A stretch of DNA of 64,000 nt from contig NZ_CP139141.1 of assembly GCF_034059295.1 (NCBI RefSeq), positions 3,021,001-3,085,000 of the forward strand, read 5' to 3'. The translations under genes and the position numbers were made by a program. The notes below the pieces were generated by a model, which was not told where the DNA came from, searched no databases, and worked only from the letters and a program-made list of their open reading frames with translations. Source of the DNA: Pseudomonas sp. HR96. GTDB taxonomy: Bacteria; Pseudomonadota; Gammaproteobacteria; Pseudomonadales; Pseudomonadaceae. Numbering within the stretch: position 1 is the first letter of the stretch; the number at the start of each line of letters is the position of its first letter. Of the stretch, positions 55,358-63,452 are shown one piece after another.

Positions 55358-56914
55358 ATGCCATCCGATAAACGCACCACGCTGTGCCCTGCAGCCCGCC
55401 GCTGGACCCTGGCCCTGGCCGTGTCCTTCGCCGTGACGCTGGCCGGGTGCACCATCGTACCGCAGCCGCTGGACGTCGATGCCCAGGCGGTCAAGCTGAA
55501 ATCGAGCATCGACGCCACCATCCAGAGCGAAGAGGCAGTGACCGGTCCCATCTCGCTCTACGAGGCCATGGCCCGTGCGCTCAAGTACAACCTCGACCAG
55601 AAGATCGAACTGATGGACGAGGCCTACCACCAGAAGGAGCTCGACCTCAACAGCATGGGCATGTTGCCCACCATCGCCGCGTCCGTGGCCCAGACTGGCC
55701 GCGACAATGACGCCGGCTCCAGCAGCAAGTCGCTGCTGTCGGGCAAGCAGTCGCTGGAACCGTCCACCTCCACCGACCGCAGCGGCCAGACCGCCGACCT
55801 CACGGCGAGCTGGGACGTGCTGGACTTCGGCCTGTCGTACGTCAAGGGCCTGCAGGCCGCCGATGAGAAGCTGATCTCGGCCGAGCGCCGGCGCAAGGTG
55901 ATCAACCGCATCCAGGAAGACGTGCGCACCGCCTACTGGCGCGCCGTGAGTGCCGACCGCACCTACAAGAAGCTGGTCGACCTCGAAGCCCTGGCGCAGA
56001 AAGCCCTGCTGCAGACCCAGCAGCTCGAAGCCCGGCGCCTGGTGCCGCCCCTCACCGTGCTGTCCTACCAGCGCGACCTGCTGCAGGTGCAGGGCGACGT
56101 GCAGAAGCTGCAGCGCGAACTGGCGCTGTCGAAGAACCAGCTGGCGGCGCTGATCAACCTCAAGCCCGACACCCGTTTCTCGTTGGTGCTGCCGGACCGC
56201 ACCGACGTGGTTCCCGAGCTGCCCGGCTCGTCCGACGAGATGGTCATGGTGGGCCTGCGCTTTCGCTCCGAGCTGCGTGAAGGCGGCTACCGCGCGCGCA
56301 TCAACGAGAACGAGATCAAGGCCTCGTTCATCCGCGCCCTGCCCAGCTTCAAGGCGGCGTTCGGCGCCTCCTACGACTCCAACAGCTACCTCTACAACGA
56401 CCAGTGGCTGCACTACAGCACTCAGGTCAGCTGGAACCTGATCAACCTGTTCCGCTACCCCATGCAGAAACAGTCGCTGATCGCCGAAGGCAAGGTCATC
56501 GAGCAACGCCAGCTGGCCCTGACCCTGGCGGTGATGACGCAGATCCACGTGGCCCGGGTGCGCTTCATCCGCTTCTCCCAGGAGCTGGGCACCGTGCGCA
56601 ACGCCGAGGAAGTGCAGGAGCACATCCTCGAACTGTCGCGCGGCGGCTTCAACGCCCACACGGTCAGCCAGCAGTCGCTGGTGCGCGAGGAGATGAACGC
56701 GATTCTTTCCGAGATCCGCTACGACGCCGCCTACGCCGACGTGCAGAACGCCTACGCCAACCTGTACGGCTCCATGGGCCTGGACAACTTCAACTACGAC
56801 GTGCGCATCGACGCGCCAATCGCCGAGATTGCAGCCAAGCTGCAGGAACACTGGAGCGAAAGGGCCAGCACCTTGCCTCGGATGCCGGAAGCGGCAGGGA
56901 ACTCGACACTATGA
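55358..56914 (+). CDS. TolC-family outer-membrane channel lipoprotein
   Basis: A 518-residue outer-membrane efflux protein. The N-terminus MPSDKRTTLCPAARRWTLALAVSFAVTLAGC is a lipoprotein signal with lipobox LAGC (Cys31). The body has two long alpha-helical/coiled regions (RRRKVINRIQEDVRTAYWRAVSADRTYKKLVDLEALAQKALLQTQQLEARRL; QRQLALTLAVMTQIHVARVRFIRFSQEL) and the repeated beta-barrel signature of TolC-like proteins (TASWDVLDFGLSYVKGLQAADEKL; TQVSWNLINLFRYPMQKQSLIAEGKV). It should form the trimeric exit duct for a membrane-fusion-protein system. ATG 55358 gives the correct signal; an in-frame GTG at 55235 would bury it. The stop overlaps the next ATG (atga). Confidence 0.87.
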   Translation: MPSDKRTTLCPAARRWTLALAVSFAVTLAGCTIVPQPLDVDAQAVKLKSSIDATIQSEEAVTGPISLYEAMARALKYNLDQKIELMDEAYHQKELDLNSMGMLPTIAASVAQTGRDNDAGSSSKSLLSGKQSLEPSTSTDRSGQTADLTASWDVLDFGLSYVKGLQAADEKLISAERRRKVINRIQEDVRTAYWRAVSADRTYKKLVDLEALAQKALLQTQQLEARRLVPPLTVLSYQRDLLQVQGDVQKLQRELALSKNQLAALINLKPDTRFSLVLPDRTDVVPELPGSSDEMVMVGLRFRSELREGGYRARINENEIKASFIRALPSFKAAFGASYDSNSYLYNDQWLHYSTQVSWNLINLFRYPMQKQSLIAEGKVIEQRQLALTLAVMTQIHVARVRFIRFSQELGTVRNAEEVQEHILELSRGGFNAHTVSQQSLVREEMNAILSEIRYDAAYADVQNAYANLYGSMGLDNFNYDVRIDAPIAEIAAKLQEHWSERASTLPRMPEAAGNSTL

Positions 56915-57861
56915 ACGGCAAATCCTCCAAAGCGCTGAAACTGGGCGGCATCGCCGTCGCCGTCGCTCTCGCCTATGGCCTGCTGGCTTCGCCGCACAAT
57001 CTGCCCCAGGACGCGCCGCTGCCCAACCCACTGGGCAACCCGGCCGTAGCGGCCGAAGCCCCCTCCGTGAGCGTCCCGGCGGCGTCGACCGAAGACCTGC
57101 AGCGCCCCGCCGTGGCTCAGCCACTGGCCGCTCCGGCCGCCGCTGCAGCAGCCCCGGCCGCCCCCGCCGCAGTCGCCCCCGACAAGGCCCAGGGCCGCGA
57201 CGCTCGCGGCCTGGTGCGCGCCGTGCACGAGGCTACGCTGTCGGCCGGCATGGTCGCGCAGATCGTCAAGATGCCGTTCGCCGAAGGCGGCGCGTTCAAG
57301 AAGGGCGACCTGCTGGTGGAGTTCGACTGCGAGCGCCCGCTGGCCGAACAGCGCGCCGCTGCGGCCGCCATGCAGGTCGAACAGAAAACCGTGGAGACCA
57401 ACCAGGAGCTGGAGCGCTTCAACTCCATCGGCAAGTTCGACCTGCTGATCTCGGTGTCCAAGCTGAACAAGGCCAAGGCCGAGCTCGAGGCGCTCAACGC
57501 ACAGATCCGCCAATGCAAGATCGTCGCGCCATTCACCGGCCGGGTCATCGAAAACAAGATGCACCTGTTCGAATCGGCCTCGGTCAGCCAGCCGCTGCTG
57601 CGCATCGTCGACACCAGCAACCTGGAACTGGACGTGATCGTGCCGTCGCAGTGGCTGCAGTGGCTGCGCCCGGGCGCCGCGTTCTCGTTCAAGGTCGACG
57701 AGACCGGCAGTGTCAATCAGGCCGTGGTCGATCGCCTGCTGCCCACTGTCGACCCGGTGAGCAAGACCATCAAGATCATCGGCCGGCTCGGCGACGCCTC
57801 GGCAGCGAAAACCATTCCCGGGATGAGCGGCACCGCCTCGTTCCGCAACACGGAGTCCTGA
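56911..57861 (+). CDS. HlyD/RND-type periplasmic adaptor (membrane fusion protein 1)
   Basis: A 316-residue adaptor: an N-terminal TM or signal anchor (LKLGGIAVAVALAYGLLASP), an Ala/Pro-rich spacer of about 70 residues (LAAPAAAAAAPAAPAAVAPD), a lipoyl-like half-motif (VRAVHEATLSAGMVAQIVKMPFAEGGAFKKGDLLVEFDCERPLAEQ), a helical hairpin (AAMQVEQKTVETNQELERFNSIGKFDLLISVSKLNKAKAELEALNAQI) and the second lipoyl half CKIVAPFTGRVIENKMHLFESASVSQPLLRIVD, then a beta-barrel part. It should join the inner-membrane component to the TolC-like duct. The ATG overlaps the preceding TGA (atga) and the next gene follows after 4 bp. Confidence 0.88.
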   Translation: MNGKSSKALKLGGIAVAVALAYGLLASPHNLPQDAPLPNPLGNPAVAAEAPSVSVPAASTEDLQRPAVAQPLAAPAAAAAAPAAPAAVAPDKAQGRDARGLVRAVHEATLSAGMVAQIVKMPFAEGGAFKKGDLLVEFDCERPLAEQRAAAAAMQVEQKTVETNQELERFNSIGKFDLLISVSKLNKAKAELEALNAQIRQCKIVAPFTGRVIENKMHLFESASVSQPLLRIVDTSNLELDVIVPSQWLQWLRPGAAFSFKVDETGSVNQAVVDRLLPTVDPVSKTIKIIGRLGDASAAKTIPGMSGTASFRNTES

Positions 57862-57865
57862 GGCC

Positions 57866-59245
57866 ATGTCGGTCAATGTCCAGCTGCCGCCTACCCTGCC
57901 CACCGACTCGGACAAGGCGCACCGCGCAGCCCTGCACCTGCTGACGCTGGAGGCCGAGGTGCGCCAGCAGCCGGACGCCGCCAAGGTGCAGTTCCATCTG
58001 GTCAACAACGTGCAGCAGATGGTGCCCTACGACCAGGGCATGATCTTCAGCCGCAACCATCCGCGCCTGCCATTGCACCTGACGCAGATTTCCGGGCTGC
58101 CGGTGGCCGACCGCCACACGCCACTGGCGCGCGGCCTGCAGAACGTGCTGCGCGAACAGGACCAGGCCGGGCGCCTGGCCAGCCTGCGCACGCTGGAGCT
58201 GCCGACCGCTACCGCAGCCGGCAGCGAGGGTGAGGCGCTGGCCGAATTCCCTCTGCGCCACGGCCTCTGGTTGCCCTTGAGCGACCAGGCCGGGCGGGTC
58301 ATGAGCGGCGCCCTGCTGCTGCGCGTGACGCCGTTCAGCCAGCGCGAACAGGTCATGCTGCAGCGCCTGGGCGACACCTACAGCCACGCCCTGCGCAGCT
58401 TCGGCAAGCGCCGCGGGCTGCTTGACAGCCTGCCGCTGTCGAAGAAGAGCCTGGCCATCGCGGTCGCCGTGGTCGTCGGCGTCGGCCTGATTCCGGTGCG
58501 CCTGAGCGTGATGGCGCCGGTGGAAGTGGTGGCCGAGCAGCCCTATGTGCTGACCGCGCCGATCAACGGGGTGATCCGCAACATCCTCGTCGCGCCCAAC
58601 AGCCTGGTGCAGGCCAACCAGGCGCTGGTGCAGTTCGAGGACATCCAGCCGCGCAACGAAATGGTGCTGGCCCAGCAGCAGCTGGCCGTGGCCCAGGCCA
58701 AGGACACGCGGACCTCGGCGGCGGCCTTCAACGACACGGTGGCGGCCCACGAAATGGCCATCGCCGGGGCCGAACACGACCTGGCGCGGGTCAACTACAA
58801 CTACGCCGTCGAAGTGCTGCAACGCACGCAGATGCGCACGCCGATCAGCGGCATGGCGGTGTACAGCGACCGCCGCGACTGGGAGGGCCGGGCGGTGCAG
58901 GTCGGCGAGGAGATCCTGCAGGTCGCCGACCCGGCGCGCATCGCCTATCGGGTCGACCTGTCGACCGGCAACGCCATCGAACTGGCCGCCGGCAACCCCA
59001 TCAGCGTCTACCTGGAGAGCGCGCCGCTGGGCGGCCTCAAGGCGCAGCTGCGCACGGTCAGCTATTCGCCGCACACCACCCCGGCCGGGGTCACCAGCTA
59101 CACCGTGATGGCCGACCCGCAAAGCGGCGAAACCCCGCGCATCGGTGCACGCGGCACCGCCCGGGTATACGGCGACTACGCGCCGCTGGCGTTCCAGCTG
59201 CTGCGCCGGCCGCTGGCGGCCGCCCGCCAGTTCCTGGGGGTGTAG
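57866..59245 (+). CDS. GAF-like domain fused to a HlyD-type adaptor (membrane fusion protein 2)
   Basis: A 459-residue two-part protein. Residues about 1-185 are soluble and resemble a GAF-type sensor (FHLVNNVQQMVPYDQGMIFS...FPLRHGLWLPLSDQAGRVMSGALLLRVTPFSQREQVMLQRLGDTYSHAL). One TM follows (SLAIAVAVVVGVGLIPVRLSVM, about 195-215). Then a periplasmic adaptor has lipoyl halves VVAEQPYVLTAPINGVIRNILVAPNSLVQANQALVQFED and QRTQMRTPISGMAVYSDRRDWEGRAVQVGEEILQVAD around a coiled hairpin, and a C-terminal beta domain. The GAF-like part faces the cytosol. Cytosolic signal sensing coupled to an adaptor is unusual. It starts 4 bp after MFP1 and ends 2 bp before the M50 gene. Confidence 0.8.
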   Translation: MSVNVQLPPTLPTDSDKAHRAALHLLTLEAEVRQQPDAAKVQFHLVNNVQQMVPYDQGMIFSRNHPRLPLHLTQISGLPVADRHTPLARGLQNVLREQDQAGRLASLRTLELPTATAAGSEGEALAEFPLRHGLWLPLSDQAGRVMSGALLLRVTPFSQREQVMLQRLGDTYSHALRSFGKRRGLLDSLPLSKKSLAIAVAVVVGVGLIPVRLSVMAPVEVVAEQPYVLTAPINGVIRNILVAPNSLVQANQALVQFEDIQPRNEMVLAQQQLAVAQAKDTRTSAAAFNDTVAAHEMAIAGAEHDLARVNYNYAVEVLQRTQMRTPISGMAVYSDRRDWEGRAVQVGEEILQVADPARIAYRVDLSTGNAIELAAGNPISVYLESAPLGGLKAQLRTVSYSPHTTPAGVTSYTVMADPQSGETPRIGARGTARVYGDYAPLAFQLLRRPLAAARQFLGV

Positions 59246-59247
59246 CC

Positions 59248-61362
59248 ATGATCGCCAACGACGCGGTGTTGCCGCCGCTGCGCCAGGAGCTGCGCCTGGA
59301 GCCTGCCAGCGCCACGCCCGAGGGGGCACCACGCTGGCGCCTGTACGACCCGCTGCAGCACCGTTTCTTCCTGATTGGCGAAGACGACGTGGGCCTGCTT
59401 TCACACTGGGCCTGCGGCACCGTCGGCGCCCTGCGCAAGGCCCTCGGCCGCCTGCAGCAGAGCCTGGACGAAGACCAGCTGGACGGCCTGATGCGTTTTC
59501 TCGGCGATCATCATCTGCTGCAGACCAGCGGCAAGCAGGCCAATGCGCGCCTCGCCGACCAGGCCGCTGCGCTCAAGGGTCACGGCCTGCGCGGGCTGAT
59601 CAACAAGCTTATGGCGTTCCGCCAGCCAGTGTGGAACCCGCGCCGCCTGATCGCCCGCAGCCTGCCGTGGATCGACGCCATCGGCCAGCGCTCCATGCTC
59701 GTCGTGTGGGCGCTGCTGACCTTGCTGGGGCTGTACCTGACCAGCCGCCAGTGGGACGACTTTCTCAACACCTTCAGCGACTTTCTCTCGGTCAAGGGCG
59801 CGATCTGCTACGCCCTGGCCCTGGCCGGCCTCAAGGTCTGGCACGAACTGGGCCACGCCTACATGGCCACGCGCCATGGCTGCCGGGTGGGCAACATGGG
59901 CGTGTCGATCTTCATGGGCGTGCCGATGTTGTACACCGAGCTGGGCGACATCGCCCGGGTCGACAACCCGCGCCAGCGCATGTGGATCGCCGCCGGCGGT
60001 GTGCTTGCCGAAAGCCTCGTGGCGGGCCTCGCGACCCTGGCCTGGGCCATCCTGCCCGAAGGCAGCCTGCGCAGCGTGGCCTTCGTGATCGCCACCTCCA
60101 GCTGGGTGACCAGCCTGGTGGTCAACCTCAACCCGCTGTCGCGTTTCGACGGTTATCACTTCTGCAGCGACATGCTGCGCATCGACAACCTGCAGCCACG
60201 GGCCCTCGCCTACGGCCAGTGGGCCATCGGCCGGGTGCTGTTCGGCGCGGTGGAAAACCCGCCGGAGCCCGTCTCGCGGCGCCGTGCGGCGTTTTTCATC
60301 GGTTATGGCGCGCTGGTCTGGCTGTACCAGGTGAGCCTGAGCCTGAGCATCGCCTGGTTTACCTACAAGAGCATCTTCAAGACCCTTGGCGTGCTGATTC
60401 TGCTGTACACGCTGCAACATTTCGTTGGCCGGCGCCTGATGCGTGTCGGCAAGCACTGGTGGCGCCTGCGCGAACGTGTGGCCACGCGGCGCCGTGCCCT
60501 GCTGCTGGCCCTCGGCACCGGGCTGATCGCCCTGTGCCTGCTGCCGCTGGACCGGCATGTCGACGTGCCGGTGATGCTGGGCTGGCAGTACGAGACGCCG
60601 ATCCAGGCCCCGGAAAACGCGCGGATCGAGCAGATCTTGGTCAGCCCCGGCGCCCAGGTCGAGCAGGGCCAGGTATTGATGCGTTTCTTTTCCCCGGAAC
60701 TGGACAGCAAGCGCGACAGCGCCCAGGCCAACCTGACCATCGCCACCGAGCGCCTGAACCGCATTGGCGGCGACGCCGAAGACCGCGCCCAGGCCATTGT
60801 CCTGGTGCAGCAACAGCTGCAGGCCCAGGCCGACCTCAAGGGCCTGGCCGAGCGTGCCGGCATGCTGCAATGGCGTGCGCCCAAGGCAGGCGTGGTGGTC
60901 GACATGCCGGCCAACCTGCAGGTGGGCCAATGGGTGCGGCCGGACACCACCCTGGGCCGGGTCCTCGAGGGCAGCGCCCAGGACGCCAGCGGCTTTGCCG
61001 CCGAAAAGGACCTGCCGCGCCTGCAGGTCGGTGCCCGTGGCGAGTTCCTGCCCGACGAACCGAGCCTGGCCCGGCGCGCCGTGACCCTCACCGGCGTCGA
61101 CCCCAACGCCAGCGAATTCATCAGCCCCGACAGCCTGAGCTCACGCTACGGCGGCCCCATCGGCACCCAGCCCGACGACAAGGGCAAGGCCGTGCCCGTG
61201 CAGGCGCAACATCGCATCCATTTCACCGTCGACGGCGCTGCCGATGGCCGGTTGCCGCAGCGCATCCGTGGCCAGGTGCGCGTCGAGGCACTGCCGCAAA
61301 GCCTGGCCAGCCAGGTGCTGATTCACCTGTGGCAGCTGTTGATGGCTGAGCTGCGGGACTGA
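59248..61362 (+). CDS. M50 (site-2-protease-like) membrane metalloprotease fused to a HlyD-like domain
   Basis: A 704-residue multi-TM protein. The soluble N-terminal ~130 residues resemble the winged-helix/PqqD-like heads of such proteins (FFLIGEDDVGLLSHWACGTVGALRKAL). The membrane core has the zinc motif HELGHAY (His199-Glu200-His203) and the second intramembrane motif VNLNPLSRFDGYHF with Asp301, the N-P-x-x-D-G box of S2P. TM helices extend to about residue 440. The C-terminus holds a lipoyl-like pair (QYETPIQAPENARIEQILVSPGAQVEQGQVLMRF and MLQWRAPKAGVVVDMPANLQVGQWV) and a beta-rich tail, an adaptor-like periplasmic part. The active-site residues are present, so it could cleave the exported protein or a signal peptide. 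It is the only polytopic inner-membrane component seen. Confidence 0.85.
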   Translation: MIANDAVLPPLRQELRLEPASATPEGAPRWRLYDPLQHRFFLIGEDDVGLLSHWACGTVGALRKALGRLQQSLDEDQLDGLMRFLGDHHLLQTSGKQANARLADQAAALKGHGLRGLINKLMAFRQPVWNPRRLIARSLPWIDAIGQRSMLVVWALLTLLGLYLTSRQWDDFLNTFSDFLSVKGAICYALALAGLKVWHELGHAYMATRHGCRVGNMGVSIFMGVPMLYTELGDIARVDNPRQRMWIAAGGVLAESLVAGLATLAWAILPEGSLRSVAFVIATSSWVTSLVVNLNPLSRFDGYHFCSDMLRIDNLQPRALAYGQWAIGRVLFGAVENPPEPVSRRRAAFFIGYGALVWLYQVSLSLSIAWFTYKSIFKTLGVLILLYTLQHFVGRRLMRVGKHWWRLRERVATRRRALLLALGTGLIALCLLPLDRHVDVPVMLGWQYETPIQAPENARIEQILVSPGAQVEQGQVLMRFFSPELDSKRDSAQANLTIATERLNRIGGDAEDRAQAIVLVQQQLQAQADLKGLAERAGMLQWRAPKAGVVVDMPANLQVGQWVRPDTTLGRVLEGSAQDASGFAAEKDLPRLQVGARGEFLPDEPSLARRAVTLTGVDPNASEFISPDSLSSRYGGPIGTQPDDKGKAVPVQAQHRIHFTVDGAADGRLPQRIRGQVRVEALPQSLASQVLIHLWQLLMAELRD

Positions 61363-61403
61363 TTGCAAACCCTAAACCGACAATAGAAGTATCAGGTGAT
61401 CCC

Positions 61404-62387
61404 ATGCTCACGCGCAGACACTTTCTCGGCGGCACTTGCGCCCTCTCCCTGGGTGCTGCGCTGGCGGGCCGGGCATTCGCCGACGCCAACAGCGGCAGCC
61501 GGCTGCTGTTCGGCTACCCGCCGGGCGCCGTCGGCAGCAAGCTGGCCAGCGCGCTGCTGCCCATGCTGGCCGCCCAGGGCGGCCCCAGCTACCACCTGGA
61601 GAACCTCGACGGGCGCAACACGCGGGTGGCCCGCGATGCCGCCCTGCACGCCGCCCCTGACGGCTCGACCTTGTTGCAGGCCATCTCGGCGTCCATGACC
61701 CTGCTGCCCAGCGTGTACAAGGACACCGGCTTCGAGGCGACACGCGACTTCGCACCTTTGGGCTGCATGGGCGATTTCCCCTACGTGCTGGCGGTCGGGC
61801 CGCTGGTGCCGGCCAGCGTGGGCAACCTCAAGCAGTACCTGGGCTGGGTCAACGACAACCCTGAGTACCGCAATGTCGGGATCTCCATCTACGGCAGCAT
61901 CGGCCACCTGGCCGTGCGCACCCTGGTGGCCGACTGTGACGTGCCACTGCGGGTGCAGTCCTATCAGGGCACCACCGGCCTGCTCTCCGACCTGCGCAGC
62001 CAGACACTGGCCGCCGCGTTCCTGGCCCCTGGCAGCGGCGCCGACATCGCCCCCGGTGCGGCGATCCGCGCCCTGGGCGTGACCAGCCGGCAGCGCCTGA
62101 TGTACTGGCCCCAGTTGCCGACCCTGGCCGAACAGGGCTCACCGCGCATGGATTTCAGCGCCTGGTTCGGCTGGTACTGCCAGGCCGCCACCCCAGCCGG
62201 CACCCTGCACTCGCTGCGCGAGGCGATCGCGCGCATGCAGGCGTCGGCGCCTTACGCCGATGTCCTCAAACATCTGTTGCTCACCCCCGCCAATCTCGAT
62301 GCCGAACAGATCAGCGCGCGCCTGCGCGAGGAAACCGCCCACTACAAGACGTTGGTGGCAGGTTTTCAGATCAGCAAGTTCGACTGA
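61404..62387 (+). CDS. Bug/TctC-type periplasmic binding protein 1, Tat-like signal
   Basis: A 327-residue protein with an N-terminal twin-arginine-like signal (TRRHFLGGTCALSLGAALAGRAFA) and the Bug fold: FGYPPGAVGSKLASALLPMLAAQGG (ligand pocket), NTRVARDAALHAAPDGSTLLQ, then PSVYKDTGFEATRDFAPLG and LPTLAEQGSPRMDF. The family captures small carboxylates or aromatic acids in the periplasm, usually for tripartite tricarboxylate transport. No TctA/TctB permease is next to it; it follows the M50 gene by 41 bp with the same orientation. Role in the neighbouring export system unknown. Confidence 0.85.
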   Translation: MLTRRHFLGGTCALSLGAALAGRAFADANSGSRLLFGYPPGAVGSKLASALLPMLAAQGGPSYHLENLDGRNTRVARDAALHAAPDGSTLLQAISASMTLLPSVYKDTGFEATRDFAPLGCMGDFPYVLAVGPLVPASVGNLKQYLGWVNDNPEYRNVGISIYGSIGHLAVRTLVADCDVPLRVQSYQGTTGLLSDLRSQTLAAAFLAPGSGADIAPGAAIRALGVTSRQRLMYWPQLPTLAEQGSPRMDFSAWFGWYCQAATPAGTLHSLREAIARMQASAPYADVLKHLLLTPANLDAEQISARLREETAHYKTLVAGFQISKFD

Positions 62388-62402
62388 CCCGGAGTATTTG
62401 TC

Positions 62403-63392
62403 ATGTTCGATCGTCGTCGTTTTCTGTTCGGCAGCGGGGCCCTGTTGCTCGGCGCTCACCTGCCCGCCTTTGCCACCAGCACGCCGCCGCTGGATGGTCC
62501 GCGGCTGATCTTCGGCTACCCGCCCGGCTCCATCGGCAGCGAGCTGGGCGAAAGCTGCCTGAGCATCTACAACGCGCGCGCCGGCGGGCACTTCAGCTTT
62601 ACCAACATCGACTCGCACAACTCGCGCACGGCCACCGAGCTGGTCAAGAACGGCCCGGCCGATGGCACGTTGCTGTTGCAGGCGCAGTCGACCTCGATGG
62701 TGCTGCTGCCCAGCGTCTACCGCGACCTGGGCTACAACCCGCTGCAGGATTTTGCCCCGGTCGTCTCGCTGACCCAATTGTCCGGGTCACTCACCGTGGG
62801 GCCGCTGGTGCCGGCCCGCGTGACCAACCTGGCGCAGTACCTGGACTGGGTAACCGACAACCCCGACCTGCGCGACGTGGGTTACGCCATGTACGGCTCC
62901 CAGGGCCATATGGCCACATTGATGCTGGCCCGGGCAAAGTCGGTGGCCATCAGCGGGCGGCCTTACAAGGGCTCGCTGATGATGCTCAAGGACCTGATGA
63001 GCGGCGGCCTGGCGGCCGGCTTCACCGCCGCCGGCAACGGCAACCAGGACCTCTGGGCCAGCGGCAAGCTGCGTTCGCTGGGGGTCACCGGGGCACACCG
63101 CGAGGCGCATTGGCCGAATGTGCCAACCCTGGCCGAGCAAGGCGTGGCCGGCATGGACCTGAACGCCTGGTACGCCTGGTATGCCCCTGCGACCACGCCC
63201 CCCGCTGTACTTCAGCAATTGCGCGACAAGGCCCACACCATGAAGACCGCGCCGGAGTTCGCCCCGCTGCTCAAGCGGCTGAACCTCACGGCGCTGAACC
63301 TGGACCCCGAGCAGATTCAGCAGCTGACCACCCGCGAGCTGGCCAGCTACCAGCAGCTGGTGCGCCAGTTCGGAATCAGACCACTGGACTGA
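62403..63392 (+). CDS. Bug/TctC-type periplasmic binding protein 2, Tat-like signal
   Basis: A 329-residue paralogue of the preceding protein, 15 bp downstream. The Tat-like signal is FDRRRFLFGSGALLLGAHLPAFA, followed by LIFGYPPGSIGSELGESCLSIYN, NSRTATELVKNGPADGTLLLQAQSTSMVLLPSVYRDLGYNPLQDFAPV and WPNVPTLAEQGVAGMDLNAWYAW. The blocks match Bug1 but the sequences have diverged, suggesting an old duplication with separate ligands. The gene is intact. The next paralogue begins 60 bp later. Confidence 0.85.
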   Translation: MFDRRRFLFGSGALLLGAHLPAFATSTPPLDGPRLIFGYPPGSIGSELGESCLSIYNARAGGHFSFTNIDSHNSRTATELVKNGPADGTLLLQAQSTSMVLLPSVYRDLGYNPLQDFAPVVSLTQLSGSLTVGPLVPARVTNLAQYLDWVTDNPDLRDVGYAMYGSQGHMATLMLARAKSVAISGRPYKGSLMMLKDLMSGGLAAGFTAAGNGNQDLWASGKLRSLGVTGAHREAHWPNVPTLAEQGVAGMDLNAWYAWYAPATTPPAVLQQLRDKAHTMKTAPEFAPLLKRLNLTALNLDPEQIQQLTTRELASYQQLVRQFGIRPLD

Positions 63393-63452
63393 TGGGATCC
63401 GTTTTTCCTTCTATACTGGCAAAAGGCAAGCAGTACGCCTGGAGGTATCACG

